NCBI RefSeq assembly: GCF_023330685.1
Contig: NZ_CP097128.1
Location: forward strand, 310,001-374,000
Source of the DNA: Conexibacter sp. DBS9H8
GTDB lineage: Bacteria > Actinomycetota > Thermoleophilia > Solirubrobacterales > Solirubrobacteraceae
Direction of reading: 5' to 3'
DNA length: 64,000 nucleotides
Shown here piece after piece: positions 19,735 to 26,911 of this stretch (position 1 is the first letter of the stretch; each line of letters starts with the position of its first letter). The notes beneath the pieces were generated by a model. The model made no database searches and was not told the origin of the DNA. It was given only the letters and a program-made list of their open reading frames with translations. A program made the translations under genes and the position numbers.

Positions 19735-20728
19735 GCCGGGAGCGGTCGAGGGAGGCCTGCAGCGCCTCGAGCACGCGCACGACCCGCAGGCCGGACCGGC
19801 CGTCAGAGCGGGGGACCGTGCCGTTGCGAATCGACTCGATGAAGTGCCGGCACTCGAGGCGCAGCGGCTCAGCGGCCGGCAGCCGCGGGGCGAAGATGTC
19901 GCCCGAGCGCGTGATGTATTCGCCGTAGCCCTGGGCGTTCTCGTCAAAGCCCTTGTCATAGAGGGTGAGCTTGCCCTCCAGAGCCATGTCGTCGAAGGTC
20001 GCCATCCGCCGCGAGCCGACAACGGTGAAGCGCCGTTCCTTGTGCGGGTCGAGCCAGGAGAGGTGCAGGTGCGCCGAGAGTCCCGACGGGAAGCGCAGGA
20101 AGCAGAAGACGACGTCCTCGACCCCGGGCCGGACATAGGATTCGCCGTGGGCGACGACCTCGGCCGGCTCCTCGCCGACGAGGGACAGCACGACCGAGAC
20201 GTCATGGGCGCCGAGAGACCACAGCGCGTTCTCGTCCGCTCGCAGCTTGCCGAGGTTGAGCCGGTTACCGTAGATGTAGTAGAGGTCACCGAGCTCACCG
20301 GCGTCGGCGAGCTCCTTGAGCCGGGTCACCCCCGGGTGATATTCGAGCAGGTGTCCGACCATCACGGTCCGGCCCGACCGCTGCGCGGCCGCGAGTACCC
20401 GCTCGGCGTCGGCGACCGACTGGGCGATCGGCTTCTCGACAAAGCAGTGTTTACCCGCCTCCAGGACCGCGATGGCGAGCTCGGCGTGACTGGGTACCGG
20501 GGTGGCGAGCGCGATCGCGTCGAGGCTGTCGTCGGCGAGCAGATCCTCGAGGTTCGCGGTGACCGCGACACCGGGGTGGGCGAGGGCGGCGCGGGCGCGC
20601 GCCGCCTCGGAGCCGTCACAGAGCCAGACGAGCTCCGCATCGGGAAGGCCGGCGAAGTTGCGAGCGAGGTTCGGGCCCCAGTAGCCCAGTCCGGCGACTC
20701 CGATGCGTACGGGCGTGTCGGTCGGCAT
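19721..20728 (-). CDS. Gfo/Idh/MocA family oxidoreductase (WlbA-like)
   Basis: A 335-residue NAD-dependent dehydrogenase. The Rossmann motif is RIGVAGLGYWGPNLARNF, followed by the family signature CFVEKPIAQS and the GGH-equivalent SLGAHDVSVVL. Members such as WlbA/WbpB oxidise UDP-N-acetylglucosaminuronate at C3, which matches the coupled acyltransferase. ATG at 20728 has a TAGACT -10 box nine bases upstream. An IS element ends seven bases beyond that box, so the native -35 region has been displaced. Confidence 0.87.
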   Translation of the reverse strand: MPTDTPVRIGVAGLGYWGPNLARNFAGLPDAELVWLCDGSEAARARAALAHPGVAVTANLEDLLADDSLDAIALATPVPSHAELAIAVLEAGKHCFVEKPIAQSVADAERVLAAAQRSGRTVMVGHLLEYHPGVTRLKELADAGELGDLYYIYGNRLNLGKLRADENALWSLGAHDVSVVLSLVGEEPAEVVAHGESYVRPGVEDVVFCFLRFPSGLSAHLHLSWLDPHKERRFTVVGSRRMATFDDMALEGKLTLYDKGFDENAQGYGEYITRSGDIFAPRLPAAEPLRLECRHFIESIRNGTVPRSDGRSGLRVVRVLEALQASLDRSRRGQA

Positions 20729-20737
20729 TCGCGGGCC

Positions 20738-20743
20738 AGTCTA
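20738..20743 (-). promoter_or_regulatory. -10 box of Gfo/Idh gene, next to IS end
   Basis: TAGACT on the minus strand lies nine bases before the ATG. The left IS end at about 20750 is six bases upstream of it, so any -35 must come from the element. Confidence 0.45.
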
Positions 20744-20749
20744 GAAGGC

Positions 20750-20832
20750 TGGTGTCGAACTGGGCTTTTGAAGGAGGGAGAGCGGAGCTCTCCCTGATGT
20801 TGTCTCTGACGAAGGCCGGCCGCTGCGCGGCC
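20750..20832 (+). repeat. Left inverted repeat of the IS
   Basis: This arm mirrors 22737-22818. It includes a GGGAGAGC/GCTCTCCC palindrome at 20777-20795 and the GCTGCGCGGCC inner block. Confidence 0.75.
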
Positions 20833-20927
20833 TTTTGCTGCGCGTCGGAGACGGGACGCCGGCTTTAACTGGCCGTAGGCGCCGTCCTGGGCCGGTTGGG
20901 CAGTCCTGGGCGTCTGCGGATCGTGTT

Positions 20928-22664
20928 TCAGGTTGTGCTGAGTATCCATCCGCCGGGTTGGCGGTCAAGTCCGAGCACGCTGAGGCGGGCGAGGTTCACA
21001 GCGGCGGCGAGGAGTGAGAAGTCCGCGGCGACCTTGGTGCTGCCACGCACCCGGGCGCGACGACCGCCGTGCTTGCGGCGCATCAGATGCGCGATCTTGC
21101 GTTCGACCTTCGGGCGGGTCTGCCTGTAATCAGCCCGCCACGCCGGATCGGTTTGCTGGGCGCGAGCGGCGGCGAGTTGGTGTTCGTGGTGGCCGAGGTG
21201 GATGCTGCGTCCTTTCCGGCTGGCAGTGCACTGGGCGGCGAGCGGACAGCCGGCACAGAACTTCCCGAACCGGGCGACTTGCCCGCTCTTGAGCTTCCGC
21301 AGGACGACGGTGTGATCGGCCGGGCAGGTGACCGTGCCGGCGTCCAGATCGACCTGGAACACGGTCTTCGGGAACCGGCCGCCAGGCGCTCTGGGCGGCT
21401 GGGTCTTGCAGAACGTCTGGACGCCGGCCTGCTCCAGCGTGTCCAGCACCGCGCCGGTCCCATAAGCACTGTCGCCATAGACAGTCAACGGCTCGACCAT
21501 CTCGGCGGTCTCGGCGGTCTCGGCGGTCTCGGCGGTCTCGGCGGTCTCGGCGGTCTCGGCGGTCTCGGCGGTCTCGGCGGTCTCGGCGGTCTCGGCGGTC
21601 TCGGCGGTCTCGGCGGTCTCGGCGGTCTCGGCGGTCTCGGCGGTCTCGGCAGTCTCGGCGGTCTCGGCGGTCTCGGCGGGGAGGTCTTGGGCGAGTAGGT
21701 CAGCGACCGCCGAAGCGTCTCCAACGTTCCCGGCGCTCACGTGCGTAGCGACGATTACTTCTGAGTCGGGGTCGATCGCGACATGGCCTTTGTAACCGTC
21801 AAACCCGCGCGCGGCGGTCTTGTGCCCATGCCGGGCGTCCGGATCGACCGTTGAGATCACCCGGTCTTTCGCTACCTTGCGGGCGATCCGGAACCGGCCG
21901 TCCTGATCGGTCTCGAGGTCCTGGCCAACGACCGTCGCGAGCAACTCACCAGCCTTCTCCAAGACCGGCTCAAGCTCCAGTCCGTCCAACACAGCCAGCA
22001 ACGCCCGCGCGTCCCGGGCGAGCGCGTCGACGAGTTCCTCGCGTGCCGAGCGATCGTCCCAATCACACACCGGCTTGCCGGCAGACCGGTACTCATCATC
22101 ACGCGTCAGCACCGCCCGCAACCCGGCCTCCAACGACGGATCGGCGGCTGCGAGCACTCCGCGGATCGCGGAGCGGATCAAAGTGACGGTGTCCATCGTC
22201 GCGACCGCATCAAACAGAGCGGTTGAGTCCAACACCCGCCGGCGCCCGACCAACCCCGCCTGCTTCGCCGCAGCGAGCGTGACCTCGAACACCCGATCCG
22301 GCTTCTCAGACGCTGCGAGCCTGGCGCGCATATCGACCAGCACCGTGTGCACGAACCCCGGATAGTCGAAATCCAGGCCGCCCGCCGCGTACTTCCACCG
22401 CAAGTCATAAGCGAACCGGTCAACCGCTTCACGATCTGAACAGCCCTCCAGTCGCTGGAGGACCATCACGACCGCGACGATCATCGGCGGCACCGACCTG
22501 CGCCCAACCTTGGTGAACAGGTCCGCGAACATCTCATCCGGGAACAGCTCAAAGCACTCACGGTGCAACAGCCCGTAGATCGAGTCCGCCGCGATCCGGC
22601 TCTCACAGAAGCTGGTGGTCGTCGCGAACAGGTCCGGCTGGCGAGGAGAAACACCAAGACTCAT
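20928..22664 (-). CDS. IS1182-family transposase with Thr-Ala-Glu repeat insert
   Basis: A 578-residue DDE transposase. The N-terminal part (QPDLFATTTSFCESRIAADS, later FADLFTKVGRRSVPPMIVAV) is typical of IS1182. Catalytic candidates are the Asp-rich GYKGHVAIDPDSE region, the Asp in VYGDSAYG, and the Glu in RPKVERKIAHLMRRK. A CxxC segment (FCAGCPLAAQC) lies between the last two. Between the first two catalytic regions it carries about twenty Thr-Ala-Glu repeats not expected in the family. The reading frame is intact. ATG 22664 is chosen because family proteins begin just before QPDLF. A seven-base palindrome lies immediately upstream. Confidence 0.93.
   Translation of the reverse strand: MSLGVSPRQPDLFATTTSFCESRIAADSIYGLLHRECFELFPDEMFADLFTKVGRRSVPPMIVAVVMVLQRLEGCSDREAVDRFAYDLRWKYAAGGLDFDYPGFVHTVLVDMRARLAASEKPDRVFEVTLAAAKQAGLVGRRRVLDSTALFDAVATMDTVTLIRSAIRGVLAAADPSLEAGLRAVLTRDDEYRSAGKPVCDWDDRSAREELVDALARDARALLAVLDGLELEPVLEKAGELLATVVGQDLETDQDGRFRIARKVAKDRVISTVDPDARHGHKTAARGFDGYKGHVAIDPDSEVIVATHVSAGNVGDASAVADLLAQDLPAETAETAETAETAETAETAETAETAETAETAETAETAETAETAETAETAETAETAETAEMVEPLTVYGDSAYGTGAVLDTLEQAGVQTFCKTQPPRAPGGRFPKTVFQVDLDAGTVTCPADHTVVLRKLKSGQVARFGKFCAGCPLAAQCTASRKGRSIHLGHHEHQLAAARAQQTDPAWRADYRQTRPKVERKIAHLMRRKHGGRRARVRGSTKVAADFSLLAAAVNLARLSVLGLDRQPGGWILSTT
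21501..21680 (+). repeat. Nine-base minisatellite in transposase gene
   Basis: About twenty tandem copies of CTCGGCGGT, with one synonymous variant at 21645 and a last copy imperfect by one base. On the minus strand each unit reads Thr-Ala-Glu. Near-identity of the copies indicates recent expansion. Confidence 0.95.
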
Positions 22665-22667
22665 ACC

Positions 22668-22684
22668 CTCAAGTTTGACTTGAG
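22668..22684. promoter_or_regulatory. Palindrome before transposase start
   Basis: CTCAAGT and ACTTGAG flank a three-base loop, ending four bases before the transposase ATG. As RNA it would form a hairpin over the ribosome-binding region; as DNA it could bind a regulator. Confidence 0.4.
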
Positions 22685-22736
22685 GCTCGGACAGACCCAA
22701 GGCCGCCCAACGACCCAGTTCTCAGGCACAGCAGGA

Positions 22737-22818
22737 GGCCGCGCAGCGGCCGTCTTCGTCGGAGACAACCTTCAGGAGAGCTTCAGCTCTCCCCCTGTCC
22801 CAAGCCCGAAAAACACCA
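22737..22818 (+). repeat. Right inverted repeat of the IS
   Basis: This is the complement of the left arm, with scattered mismatches. It includes a GGAGAGC/GCTCTCC hairpin and ends in ACACCA. Confidence 0.75.
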
Positions 22819-22859
22819 AACTCCTAGGGCGGGGCGACCCTGGCATGCTTGGACCGGCG

Positions 22860-23732
22860 ATGGACACGATCAGCACCGGCACCCACGGCGTGCTCACCCT
22901 CTCCTGTCCGGACACGGTCGGGATCGTCCACGCCGTCTCCGGGTTCATCCTCGAACACGGCGGCACGATCGTCGAGGCCCAGCAGTTCAACGACCCTGAC
23001 ACCGGCACGTTCTTCATGCGCGTCCGCTTCGGTGCCGCCGCGGGCGGCCCGCTCGCCCTTGCGCACCTCGCCGCGGCGTTCGGCACGATCGCCGCCCGCT
23101 ATGAGATGACCTGGCGTCTGCTCGACGCCGCCCAGCGCCGCCGCGTGCTGATCATGGTCTCCCGGGAGGGGCACTGCCTCAACGACCTCCTCTATCGCAA
23201 CAGCGTCGGCGAACTCAACCTTGAGGTCGTCGCCGTCGTCTCCAACCACGAGGACCTGCGCTGGATCGCCGACTCGCACACGATCCCCTTCCACCACCTG
23301 CCGATCACCCCGGAGACCCGGACGGAGGCGGAGGCGGCCCTGCTGGGCCTGATCGACGCCGAGTCGGTCGAGCTCGTCGTCCTCGCCCGGTACATGCAGA
23401 TCCTCTCCCCGCACCTGTGTGCGCGCCTCAGCGGGCAGGTCATCAACATCCACCACTCGATGCTGCCGAGCTTCAAGGGGGCGCGCCCCTACCACCAGGC
23501 TCACGCCCGCGGGGTCAAGCTGATCGGCGCGACCGCCCACTACGTCACCGCCGAACTCGACGAGGGTCCGATCATCGAGCAGGAGATCGAACGGGTCGAC
23601 CACGCGATGAGCGCGGAGGAGTTCGCCGCCCGCGGCCGTGAGGTGGAGGCGCGCGCCCTCGCCCGGGCGGTGCGCCATCACACCGAGAACCGGGTCGTCC
23701 TCAACGGCGTGCGCACCGTCGTTCTGCGCTGA
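22860..23732 (+). CDS. purU: Formyltetrahydrofolate deformylase
   Basis: A 290-residue enzyme that hydrolyses 10-formyltetrahydrofolate to formate and tetrahydrofolate, balancing one-carbon pools. An N-terminal ACT domain (HGVLTLSCPDTVGIVHAVSG) is followed by the formyl-transferase-type hydrolase domain with VLIMVSREGHCLNDLLYR, NIHHSMLPSFKGARPYHQA and the catalytic GATAHYVTAELDEGPII. ATG 22860 matches the family start. The IS element ends 41 bases upstream. It is followed by a ketopantoate-reductase-like gene with its own -10 box. Confidence 0.95.
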   Translation: MDTISTGTHGVLTLSCPDTVGIVHAVSGFILEHGGTIVEAQQFNDPDTGTFFMRVRFGAAAGGPLALAHLAAAFGTIAARYEMTWRLLDAAQRRRVLIMVSREGHCLNDLLYRNSVGELNLEVVAVVSNHEDLRWIADSHTIPFHHLPITPETRTEAEAALLGLIDAESVELVVLARYMQILSPHLCARLSGQVINIHHSMLPSFKGARPYHQAHARGVKLIGATAHYVTAELDEGPIIEQEIERVDHAMSAEEFAARGREVEARALARAVRHHTENRVVLNGVRTVVLR

Positions 23733-23751
23733 GCTGAGCAGCGGCCGCCGG

Positions 23752-23757
23752 TACCCT
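23752..23757 (+). promoter_or_regulatory. -10 box of panE-like gene (leaderless)
   Basis: TACCCT lies seven bases before the GTG at 23765, consistent with a transcript starting at the start codon. Confidence 0.5.
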
Positions 23758-23764
23758 GTCGCGG

Positions 23765-24739
23765 GTGCGGTTCGTCATCTTCGGAGCCGGAGCGGTCGGC
23801 GGGGTCGTCGGCGTGCGCCTCCAGCAGAGCGGCCATGACGTCGCCCTGATCGCCCGCGGCGCGCACCTCGAGGCGATGCTCAGCTCGGGGCTGACGCTCG
23901 AGACGCCCGAGGGGAGCAGCACGCACCGGCTCACCGCCGCCGCAACCCCAGCCGAGCTCGGACTCGACGCCGCTGACGTCGTGCTGCTGGCGGTCAAGAG
24001 CCAGGACACCGTCGCCGCGCTGGGGGCGCTCGCGGAGGCGCGCCCGGGCGGCGGGCCGCTCGTCCTGCTCCAGAACGGAGTCGAGAACGAACGGGTCGCC
24101 CTGCGCCGCTGCGCCGACGTGTACGGGGCGGTCGTGCTCATTCCGGCCGCCCACCTCGCGCCCGGCACCGTTCAGGCCTTCGGGCTCGGGCCGCTCACCG
24201 GCAAGATCGACGTCGGTCGCTTCCCGACGGGTGTGGACGCGACGGTCTCCGCGGTCACCGATGCGCTCGCCGCCAGCGGTTTTGCCTCCCTCCCGAACCC
24301 GCAGATCATGGCCGCCAAGTACGCCAAGCTGATCGACAACCTCGCCAACGTTCCCCAGGCGCTGTGCGGCGTCGGGGCGGACGGCCTCAGCGAGCTGATC
24401 GCCCTCGCCCGCGCGGAGGGGGAGTCCGTCCTGGGTGCCGCCGGCATCGACTTCCTCCCCCGTGAGCCCGAGCTGCAGCCCCAGCGGTTCATGTGGCAGG
24501 GGATCGGGGAGATCGCCGGGCGGCCACGGGCGGGCGGCTCGACGTGGCAGTCGCTGATGCGCGGCCGCTCCCTGGAGAGCGACTACCTCACCGGGGAGAT
24601 CGTCCTCCAGGCGCGCCTCATCGGCCACCCCGCCCCGCTCAACACGCGGCTGCTCGCGCTGATCGACGAGGCGAGCCGAGCCGGCCGGCGACCCGGCTGG
24701 ATCACTGCGGCGGAGATCCGCGCCCGCGCCGGAGTCTGA
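23765..24739 (+). CDS. Ketopantoate reductase family protein
   Basis: A 324-residue NADP-dependent reductase related to PanE/ApbA. The Rossmann motif RFVIFGAGAVGGVVGVRLQQ opens the protein. LLAVKSQDT and LLQNGVENE are the family's ligand-binding segments, and AAKYAKLIDNLANV carries the catalytic Lys. PanE makes pantoate for coenzyme A, but many paralogues act on other 2-keto acids. No other pantothenate gene is nearby, so I do not assign panE. GTG start is supported by the -10 spacing. Confidence 0.82.
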   Translation: MRFVIFGAGAVGGVVGVRLQQSGHDVALIARGAHLEAMLSSGLTLETPEGSSTHRLTAAATPAELGLDAADVVLLAVKSQDTVAALGALAEARPGGGPLVLLQNGVENERVALRRCADVYGAVVLIPAAHLAPGTVQAFGLGPLTGKIDVGRFPTGVDATVSAVTDALAASGFASLPNPQIMAAKYAKLIDNLANVPQALCGVGADGLSELIALARAEGESVLGAAGIDFLPREPELQPQRFMWQGIGEIAGRPRAGGSTWQSLMRGRSLESDYLTGEIVLQARLIGHPAPLNTRLLALIDEASRAGRRPGWITAAEIRARAGV

Positions 24740-24759
24740 GCCGCCGCCGCGCCCGCCCC

Positions 24760-24796
24760 GACGCCTTTCTCCCCCACGACGGGGGAGAAAGGCGTC
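24760..24796 (+). terminator. Strong hairpin terminator after panE-like gene
   Basis: A perfect 16-base inverted repeat: GACGCCTTTCTCCCCC at 24760 and GGGGGAGAAAGGCGTC at 24781, with a five-base loop. It lies between convergent genes. A second, smaller hairpin (GTGCCC/GGGCAC) is at 24853-24867. Confidence 0.85.
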
Positions 24797-24971
24797 GTGG
24801 GAACACATTTGTCCCCCCTCGTTGGTCCCGCCCCCAGCACGGGGGGACTTTCGTGCCCTCAGGGCACTCAACCCCCCCCGACCTTGCGGGCACGAGGCCG
24901 CCCGGCGCCCCTCCGGCCCTCCGAGCGCGCCCTCGCGCCCCTGAAGTGGGCGCGATGCAGACGGCCGCCCC

Positions 24972-26066
24972 TCAGCCGGCCCCGAAGTGCCGCTCGAGCG
25001 CGGCGAGAACCGCCGCCCCGGCGTGGCCGTCCCCGTAGAGAGCCGGGCGCTCGCTCGGCGGGGGCGTGCCCAACGCCGCCACCGCCGCCACCGCGTCGAG
25101 GTCGACGAGGGTGTTCCACCCCGCCTGGACGGTCTCGACCCACTCGGTGCTCGACCGGAGGGTGAGACACGGGACGCCGGCGAGGTAGGCCTCCTTCTGG
25201 AGCCCACCGGAGTCGGTGAGGACCGCGCGGGCGTTCGTCAGCAACGTCGTCATCTCGAAGTAGCCGAGCGGGTCACAGACGGTGAGCCCGGGTACCGCCG
25301 CAGCCGACAGCCCGAAGCCCTCGAGGCGCGCCCGGGTCCGCGGGTGCAGGGCCCACAGCACCGGCATCTCGGCGGCGACGGCGCCGAGCAACCCCAGCAG
25401 CGCGGTCAGCCGCTCGGGCGTGTCGACGTTGTGAGCGCGGTGGGCGGTGGCGAGCACGTAGGCGCCGGGGGTGAGCCCGTGGGCGGCGACCAGCTCGGTG
25501 CGCTCCCGCGCGAGCGGCTGGGCCATCAGGGCGACGTCGACCATCACGTCACCGACGAGCTCGACGGGGACCGGCGGGCGATGGTCGGGTCCGATCCCCT
25601 CGGCCTCGAGGTTGACCACGGCCGACGGGGTCGAGCAGAGCGCGAGGGCGCAGAGATGGTCGACGGTGACCCGGTTAATCTCCTCGGGCATCCGCCGGTC
25701 GAAGCAGCGCATGCCCGCCTCGACGTGAGCGACCGGGACGCCGGCCTGGACGGCGGCGAGCGTGCCCGCGAGGGTGGAGTTCGTGTCTCCGTAGACGAGC
25801 ACGCAGTCGGGCGAATCGGCGGCGATCACCGGTTCCAGGGCGGCGAGCTGACGGGCGGTCTGGGAGCTGTTGGAGCCGCCGGTGATCTGGAGGCTGACGT
25901 CGGGGGCCGGGAGTCCGAGCTCGTCGAAGAACACCGCCGACAGCCGTTCGTCGTGGTGCTGACCGGTGTGGACGAGCCGTTCCTGGTGGGCGGCCCGCAG
26001 CAGCGGGGAGACCGCCGCGGCCTTGATGAACTGGGGGCGGTTACCGATGACGGTGAGGACGCGCAC
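24972..26066 (-). CDS. UDP-N-acetylglucosamine 2-epimerase (non-hydrolysing, WecB-like)
   Basis: A 364-residue GT-B-fold epimerase that converts UDP-GlcNAc-type sugars to their manno epimers. Visible motifs: VIGNRPQFIKAAAVSPLL, VHTGQHHD, VYGDTNSTLAG, HVEAGMRCFDRRMPEEINR and LTDSGGLQKEAYLAGVPCLT. It begins with GTG nine bases after the aminotransferase stop. In diacetamido-uronate pathways a WbpI epimerase follows the WbpB/D/E steps. The Gfo/Idh and acyltransferase genes 4 kb away fit that idea, so WbpI is an alternative to WecB. Confidence 0.92.
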   Translation of the reverse strand: MRVLTVIGNRPQFIKAAAVSPLLRAAHQERLVHTGQHHDERLSAVFFDELGLPAPDVSLQITGGSNSSQTARQLAALEPVIAADSPDCVLVYGDTNSTLAGTLAAVQAGVPVAHVEAGMRCFDRRMPEEINRVTVDHLCALALCSTPSAVVNLEAEGIGPDHRPPVPVELVGDVMVDVALMAQPLARERTELVAAHGLTPGAYVLATAHRAHNVDTPERLTALLGLLGAVAAEMPVLWALHPRTRARLEGFGLSAAAVPGLTVCDPLGYFEMTTLLTNARAVLTDSGGLQKEAYLAGVPCLTLRSSTEWVETVQAGWNTLVDLDAVAAVAALGTPPPSERPALYGDGHAGAAVLAALERHFGAG

Positions 26067-26074
26067 GGAAGCGG

Positions 26075-26911
26075 TCAGGCGGCCGGGTCCGCCGCCGAGC
26101 GCCAGCGGTCGATCTCCGCACGCACCGCGGCGGCAACCTCGGCGGTCACCGGTCCCGGGGCAGGGAACGTCGTCGTGTCGATCGCGCTCACCGGCTGGAC
26201 CTCGCGCAGGGTGGAGGTGAGGAACGTCTCATCGGCACCGAGCAGCTCCGCGAGCCCGACCGGTGCCTCGGTCACCTGACCGCCGGCGATGCCGGTCGCG
26301 GCGATCACCTCGATCACGAACGCGCGGGTGATCGACGCGAGGATGTGCTCGCTCAACGGCGGGGTGTGGACGGCCCCGTCGGTCACCCAGAAGATCGAGC
26401 TCGTCGGCGCCTCGAGCACGCGCCCGTGCGGGGTGACCGCGAGCGCCTCATCAGCCCCCTGCTCGCGGGCGAGGCGGCCCATCAGCATGTTCGCCGCGTA
26501 GGAGAGCGATTTGATGTTGTCGAGCACCCGGGTCGGGGCGTAGGTGACGGTCGCGAGCCGGGTCACCGGAGGAATGTGATGCATCGCCTCCGTCAGGATG
26601 ATCCGCCGGCCCCCGCGGGTGAGCATGATTCGGACCGCCTGATGGGCGGGTCCGCTCCCGGCGGCCGCGAGCAGCTCCGTGACCTCGCTGGTGATCGTGG
26701 CCCGGTCGACCGGGAGGCGGATCCCCGCCCCACTGCGCTCGAGCCGGTCGAGGTGAGCCTCGAGCCGGAAGGGCCGGCCGTCGTAGAGGCGGATCACCTC
26801 GAAGATGCCGTCGCCGCGGATGAGCCCCTCGTCGGTGACGGGGATGAGCGTCTCCGCCGCCGGGGCGATCGTGCCGTCGAGGCTGGCGAGAGACCCCTCG
26901 GTGGCGCTCAT
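26075..26911 (-). CDS. Class IV PLP aminotransferase
   Basis: A 278-residue fold-type IV PLP enzyme (branched-chain aminotransferase, D-amino-acid aminotransferase or aminodeoxychorismate lyase group). The N-terminal RGDGIFEVIRLYDGRPFRLE is typical, the PLP Lys is in DNIKSLSYAANML, and EALAVTPHGRVLEAPTSSIF is the Glu-containing cofactor segment. Specificity cannot be read. The ATG overlaps the pepT stop (ATGA), so the two are co-translated. An upstream frame would lie inside pepT and was not used. Confidence 0.85.
   Translation of the reverse strand: MSATEGSLASLDGTIAPAAETLIPVTDEGLIRGDGIFEVIRLYDGRPFRLEAHLDRLERSGAGIRLPVDRATITSEVTELLAAAGSGPAHQAVRIMLTRGGRRIILTEAMHHIPPVTRLATVTYAPTRVLDNIKSLSYAANMLMGRLAREQGADEALAVTPHGRVLEAPTSSIFWVTDGAVHTPPLSEHILASITRAFVIEVIAATGIAGGQVTEAPVGLAELLGADETFLTSTLREVQPVSAIDTTTFPAPGPVTAEVAAAVRAEIDRWRSAADPAA

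Larger units (their letters stand above)
20750..22818 (-). mobile_element. IS1182-family insertion sequence (complete)
   Basis: About 2.07 kb with one transposase gene. The ends are imperfect inverted repeats: TGGTGT at 20750 mirrors ACACCA at 22813, GGGCTT recurs just inside each end, and an exact 16-base match (CGGCCGCTGCGCGGCC at 20817, its complement at 22737) lies about 67 bases from each end. Both ends also contain a GAGAGC/GCTCTC hairpin. A target duplication could not be assigned. It separates the Gfo/Idh gene from purU. Confidence 0.88.

Noticed and set aside
21501-21680. CRISPR-like array
   Set aside because: The units are nine bases with no spacers, and they encode Thr-Ala-Glu in frame.
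21485-21724. Gly-Leu and Pro-Arg repeat proteins across the minisatellite
   Set aside because: They are other-frame readings of the nine-base repeat in the transposase gene.
22563-22859. Extended N terminus of purU into the IS element
   Set aside because: The extra 99 codons lie in the IS end; the ACT domain starts at ATG 22860.
24740-24971. Small gene or regulatory RNA in the gap after the panE-like gene
   Set aside because: Only hairpins and C/G runs are present; no start codon with ribosome-binding site and no tRNA-like fold was seen.
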